Assembly (NCBI GenBank): GCA_902729315.2
Contig: LR746281.1
Span: 2,664,501-2,728,500, forward strand
Reading direction: 5' to 3'
Length of the DNA: 64,000 nucleotides
From: Spirodela intermedia
Lineage: Eukaryota; Streptophyta; Magnoliopsida; Alismatales; Araceae
In this document: positions 59,001-64,000 of the stretch, piece after piece
Position numbering within the stretch: the first letter of the stretch is position 1
How the letters are laid out: each line of letters starts with the position of its first letter
Made by a program: the position numbers and the translations under genes
Notes under the pieces: model-generated
Told to the model about the DNA's origin: nothing
Seen by the model: the letters and a program-made list of their open reading frames with translations, nothing else
Databases searched by the model: none

Positions 59001-60370
59001 ATCTGGCCAAACACTGTCTGCAGACAGCATTCAGTTGAACCCATTTGCCTATGTTCATGGATCTCTCTCTCTCTATATATATAAGTAGTCTCTTGAGTTC
59101 TATCTTTCGCACTTTAGGTTTTTGTTGGATCCGAATGGAGATGCAATGATTTTAGGTGTGATGGCATCTTATATAGATTTCTGAATCGTCTCATATTGGT
59201 GGGTGTTCTAAGCAGCTGGAGCATTAATTTCCTCATTTCAGGCAAGTTTATGGTGGAAGGAAAGGTAGAGCATAAGTTTGACATGGAACCCCATGGCGAC
59301 ACTATTGGGGATTATAGAAAGCTTTGCCGCGAGAGGACAAACAAGGCTATGATTAAAACCAGACAGATCCAGGTTTTGATTTATAGAAAGTTTTACCTGC
59401 CATCATCGACATGCTTCTTCTCCCTCACTCACCAGTCCTAATGTCACTTCAGACCATAAAATTCATCTTTCTTGACAATTTTTTTGATTACTTTTAAAAT
59501 AAATTCTCATAATTTCAACCATCACATTTACGATTACTTATCTTCTTTCTAAAAAAAATTATATTTATATCACTTTTAACCATAAGATTCATCTTTTTTC
59601 ACAAATTTAAAAGGAAAATTAATGGTTCAAAAGAATTCCCATAATTTTGGCCCATCACATTTCCGTTTGTTTATTTTCATTGTAAAAAGAAAATATTTAT
59701 AGAAATCTGGAATATTTTTTTGCACTTATTCAGGTAATTGATAATGATCGTGGAGTGCTCATGAGACCAATGCCTGGTATGGTTGGTTTAATTCCATCCA
59801 ATTCGAAGGTAATCAGCTTCAGTATTCCATTAAAATATTTATGTCTTGTAAATGCTTTTAAATAGTTCCTGATTTCGGAGGAATCCTGTGCCGTCTTTGC
59901 ATCAGGACAAGAAGAAGATAACCCCTGCAAAGGGGTCTGAGGTTAAAAGAACAAGGAGGGACCGTCGGGAGCTGGAGAATATCATCTTCAAGCTCTTTGA
60001 AAAGCAGCCCAACTGGGCACTGAAGCAACTGGTCATAGAGACAGATCAGCCTGAAGTATGCTCTTCTTCCATCACTTATTTTCATCATCTATTTTCGAAA
60101 AATTCTCTTATTTATCTTTTTCCTTTTTAGGGTAAAATACTCCCTGTTGCTATATCCCCTTTATAATTTCATATTGTTCAACTCTCTCTCTTTCTGTCTC
60201 TCGTCCCCTCCCTCTCTCACTGGTTGATGTACATGAGTATCTTGTTAACCATGATCATTATATGCGTGCATAGTTTTGATCTCTTTCTGTGTCTGTGTCC
60301 GTCTCTCTCTCTCACTAACTCACTCTGGCTTATAGTGTTGACTATGAGCATTGTGTGCATTCATAATTTT

Positions 60371-60406
<36 letters not shown>

Positions 60407-60521
60407 ATTCCTGAAGGAAATACTGAATGACCTCTGCGTCTACAACAAGAGGGGCCCCAATCAGGGTACCCATGAGCTCAAGCCGGAGTACAAGAAATCA
60501 AGCGAGGCTGATGGCACATAG
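56023..60521 (+). CDS. TFIIF-beta (RAP30): Transcription initiation factor IIF, beta (RAP30) subunit
   Basis: The exons are 56023-56313, 57972-58080, 59242-59372, 59734-59808, 59906-60055 and 60405-60521. All introns are GT-AG and the frame closes at 290 aa. A Gly/Asn-rich N-terminus leads to ADRSVWLMKCP and VAKVVLSVDPL, the dimerisation fold. Then come SYSLNMFKDFVPMCVFSE, VEGKVEHKFDM and the linker VIDNDRGVLMRPMPGMVG. The C-terminal winged helix is RTRRDRRELENIIFKLFEKQ to QFLKEILNDLCVYNKRG. Known role: it pairs with TFIIF alpha, binds RNA polymerase II and brings it to the promoter. No domain is missing. The start follows the first in-frame ATG; exon 1 is much more GC-rich than the others. 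Confidence 0.96.
60373..60402 (+). repeat. (CT)n run serving as the polypyrimidine tract of TFIIF exon 6
   Basis: An uninterrupted CT run of about 30 bases ends two bases before the exon at 60405, directly against the acceptor AG. Confidence 0.85.
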
Positions 60522-61830
60522 GTTGCCTGCCACCCCCTCTCCTCTTTGGGTGCACCACCGTGCCGGCTGGGGCCTACAGAGGATCGCCCCCCACCCTCTC
60601 ATCACTGGAGCCAGAGACTCTCGGCAGGAGACCACTGCTCCTTGTGCCACAAGCTCAGTCCCTCCGGCTGGTGGAGTGTGTGAAGTGGCTCAACTCAGAT
60701 GCTGTAAACTGCCTAAATTGGCAACCTTGTTGTTGCTCCATGAAGAGCCAAGTTGAGAAATAGAGAGTTGTTCTAGCGGTGGAAAGAAGAAACAGAGGTC
60801 CGGTTAGGATTTCTCAACTGTGGATCTTTTACAGTGTTCTTGCAATGATCTTCCTTTGAATCTGGTCTCCTGATATATGCTGATTTGCCCTGTGTTTGAA
60901 ATACTGGCTTGCCTGGTATTTTTTTCGGATAATTTCTGATGAATTGTTTAGATTTTGACTCCTATTAATTCCTTGTATTGGCTAAAAATTCATTTTTTTT
61001 TGCCAAATTTAGGAATAAGAATGAAATTTCTAATAAACTAGGTCTCTAAGTTTTTTTTTTTGGGAATTATCACTGATTTGTGGACATTTCCCATGGATTT
61101 TCGTAGTTTTTGTGCTAGACCAAACTCCTTGAACTGGAATTTTTTTTAATGAATTTCAAAGACTTTTGTGGAGTCATCTCTAAGGTATCACTTAGGCAAT
61201 TCTAGTGGGATTTTTAGTAATTTACCCCTGTGAATTCCTTGCATCCCCAAAAAAGCTCATACTTTTGCTGATTTTAGAAATAACAATGAATTGTCCAAGA
61301 ACTCGATCTCTAATTCATCTTCTCAAGTACCTTTTTATAGACATTTCTTATGTTTTTTTTAATTCCAACCCGTACAGATTCCTCATTTTCGTTCAATCTA
61401 AGAATAAAATGCACTTTTATGATAACATGCATCCAATAGTTTCCTTTCTATAATAAATTCGAATATTTTAAAAAACTCCCTACCTATATTCACTTTGTCA
61501 CCATTCTTGATTAGGCTGTGGACATATGTGTAAATAAAAGGGGTCGGTCATGAGCCACGATGGAACCCATGGAACCCTAAAATGCTCGGACCCATGGCTC
61601 GTTCAACTGGGAGCCAATTTGATCCTGAATTGGTTGAATCAAATCACTTATTCTATTTAGGGGGAGCTAACCATCCAATGCCATGGATCCAAGTCTCAAT
61701 TGGGAACAAAATGATCTAATCCTGACCGTGGATTGGGGTGTTGATCTCGATCATAGATCGGAGTCCAGATTGTCACGTGTGCGGTTCATTGAGCTACCCC
61801 GTTGGTAGTTGGGCCGACTTTTTTCCCATT
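60522..61830. other. TFIIF beta 3' flank and AT-rich spacer
   Basis: The 3' untranslated region presumably occupies the first few hundred bases. No further gene is seen. The short frame at 61205-61453 is not supported. Confidence 0.5.
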
Positions 61831-61835
61831 TTAGG

Positions 61836-61925
61836 TATAAATAAAAGAAAGGTGCGTGGGTCTGGGCTTTGAATGGGCCCGGCCCGAGGTCCATCTGGTA
61901 AGCTCTTCTCTGGGCCCATTACAAG
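61836..61925 (+). promoter_or_regulatory. Candidate promoter with site II (TGGGCY) motifs
   Basis: TATAAATA at 61836-61843 is followed within 90 bases by several TGGGC(C/T) words (tgggctttg, atgggcccgg, ctgggccca). Site II motifs are common in promoters of plant housekeeping genes. A TATA box upstream of them is unusual, so a TATA-less start further right is as likely. No coding exon is identified. Confidence 0.4.
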
Positions 61926-62039
61926 CACGGTTCGCGGGCTGTGACTTTATCCCCGTCGTGCCCGGCTCAATCGAATGACCGCCGTCCGATCAGAGGAGTT
62001 TAAGCGTCGGATTCGTCGTGATATCTGGGAACAGAAAGT

Positions 62040-63530
62040 ATCTGGAATGTGCAGGAGAACTTTTGACGTGGAACAATCAAAGATCGACACATAGCGACTC
62101 TTGGATACCCGAACCGTCGTCGCCGCTCTCTCCCTCTCTCTCTCTATCCTTTTTTCTGACAAAAAGGATGTGGGTTGTGGTGCATGTTGGCCGTTCGGCC
62201 CACTCCCCTCTGGCACCCTCGTTGGGCGATCTCCTTTCTTTCCCGAAGCTTCGCCGACGCAGAAAGGGGTAATGAATCCATGGTTCCCGCCTCCGTTTTC
62301 CACCTTTTGTACTTCTCTTCGGTAGGATCTGTCGGGGTCCGCTTGTGCTTCGCTCCGCCTCTGATTAGGCAGTAAATCGGACGGAGATGAGGCTGGATTG
62401 GATGATGAACTCGGTGAAGAGGCCTGATCTCCGATAGTGAGGTTTCTGATTTTTCGTTGGAGTTTTGTGGTTTATCTGGCCTTTCTTTTCTTCTCCATTT
62501 CTTAACGTGACTAAAATTTATGTTGGACTTCAATCAGTCTTCTTCCTGTTTGATCTGCATTTTCACTGTCCATTGGTCTCCCTTTCCACGCTGGACTATA
62601 TCCTCCTTTAAACTAGGACCCCCTGTTGTCTTGTTGAACTTATCGGCAACTTGACCTCTTTGCATTTTGTATCTATTTAAACCATTCTGGCTGGACTTTT
62701 AGGCCGATACTGATTTCAATCTTATCCATTGCCTGTAAGTAATTTTTTATTGATATCTTATCCAATGTCTTAGTCAGATGCATTTTCACTGTCCAAAATT
62801 TGGTAGATCAAGATCCATTTTATGCTGTATAAATTCATACTTTACCTTGATATGTTTTCCTTAATATTATGATAGGCCCTGTGCTTTTAACTTTTTGTGA
62901 TCACGGGTCATGTTAGACTGCTAGTTTAGTGTCTCTAAATTCTTTTTTAGGTACACAAATCACCCGTGATAATCACGGGTTCACCCAACCATCAGTGGGA
63001 TAGTTGGGTTTATTCTTGATGTCATATTATAAAATGTTTACGCCACAGTGAGATACTTGGTGGGATTAAAAGTATAGTCTCTGTTATTTTCATCAGATGA
63101 AGCTCACAGCCCAGCATCACAGCTGCTTAATTTTAGATCCTTTGTATTTTTTCTTTTGTGATGTGGTCATCACGTGATTTAAGTTGCATCGCACTGCTCA
63201 TAGATATCTGATGTGGGGCTACATTATGTTTCTGTCATCTCTTAAAAACTGATTGATAAACTCCCATAACCAATTAATTATCTGAGTTGCCGAGCAATCT
63301 TTACTTTATTCTATTGAGGGGAAACGTGCTGCCAAGTAGCTGAGGAAACCCATTTGGGTGTTTCACTAAGATAGTTTCCAGAATAGTTGATGTCTCAGAT
63401 ACTTTGTATACTATTATTTTTAATTGCTTTCTTAGTCTACTTACTACAGTGCTCCCAATGGAAGCCTCTTTTAAGTCCATAGTCAGAAATAATCTGTAAA
63501 TGACTACAGCTAGCTCGAGCAATTGATCTT
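62040..63530. other. Possible 5' leader exon of an unseen gene, then unassigned sequence
   Basis: A CT-rich and GC-rich patch (62,090-62,330) ending cttcg|gtaggatctg has the look of a plant first exon with a donor site. No coding exon follows before the window end. From 62,450 on the DNA is intron-like or intergenic. Confidence 0.3.
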
Positions 63531-63539
63531 AGCTTTCAG

Positions 63540-64000
63540 GGAATAGATCTTCTTTAGAGGCGCCCTATCTATCTGGCGCACCGGCAGGTAGGGGCAACTC
63601 TATGTGATTCGCTATGCTTGCTTGCGTCCCACCCTGTAAGCTGACTCTATTGCCTGCTGGTTAGCGACTTCGGTAGTACGAATCGCATGTCACGCATTCG
63701 AGGGAGAACCTTTCTTCGCTATGTAAATAGAGGGCCGGAATAAGTGCCAGACCCTCCAAGAATGGATAGTCGTCACCTCTACAATCGAAGGCCTGAGATA
63801 GCCTTTCTGTTTTCTTACCTGTTCGGGTTTTTATGGTCAATGATAGCGGTAAACAGAAAATACCTAAGAGCGAATATTTCTTAGGGAGTTCCGTTGCTCA
63901 AGATTGTGATGATTTCAATGAAATTAGGGTCCCCTTTTTTCCCTTCACTTTCACCTAAAAAACCGTTCACTAGTTAAGGCCTTCCGACAAACTTGGAAAT
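63540..64000. other. Possible organelle-derived segment
   Basis: From about 63,550 the texture changes to balanced GC with words such as ggcgcaccggcagg, cgaatcgcatgtcacgc and gaatggatagtcgtcacc that resemble plant mitochondrial intergenic DNA. No gene can be named. The right edge is cut by the window. Confidence 0.35.

Overview
The window is nuclear DNA of a flowering plant. It contains plant LTR retrotransposons and three plant genes with canonical GT-AG introns. The GC-rich 5' exons of those genes suggest a monocot, but this is only an inference.

Bases 1 to about 34,900 are a nested retrotransposon cluster with no intact gene. It is dominated by one Athila-like Ty3/gypsy family: LTRs of about 1.5-1.8 kb starting TGATAAG and ending CACGTCA, a primer site matching tRNA-Asp, and a GGGGGGTG polypurine tract. 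The left edge cuts a first copy (1-5528). A second, composite copy (8789-22278, target duplication ATGAC) carries three LTRs and has a solo LTR inserted in its gag. That composite sits in the reverse transcriptase of a minus-strand Ty1/copia element (Copia1, remnants between 8560 and about 34,740). Copia1 was also hit by a second minus-strand copia element (Copia2, 23196-32902). Copia2 has lost its reverse transcriptase, and four inverted LTRs or LTR pieces of the gypsy family now lie inside it. All pol and gag frames are broken.

Bases about 34,900-37,000 are AT-rich and featureless. From about 37,000 the composition changes to GA/CT-rich gene-space DNA with many microsatellites and a degenerate tandem array at 40,010-40,880.

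Three genes are well supported, with exon boundaries that close in frame. (1) A SHI/STY/LRP1-type zinc-finger transcription factor lies on the minus strand (42045-43325, two exons, 333 aa). (2) A p23-type HSP90 co-chaperone lies on the plus strand (51498-54871, six exons, 163 aa, first coding exon only 5 nt). (3) The small (beta, RAP30) subunit of TFIIF lies on the plus strand (56023-60521, six exons, 290 aa). They have separate functions (developmental regulation, chaperone cycle, RNA polymerase II initiation) and form no operon-like unit.

Bases 61,800-62,350 look like the promoter and leader of another gene whose coding part is not seen. The last ~460 bases have a different texture and may be organelle-derived.

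I found no previously undescribed functional system. The most interesting signals are the structure and recombination history of the retrotransposon nest, especially a near-identical integrase tract shared by two otherwise diverged copies.
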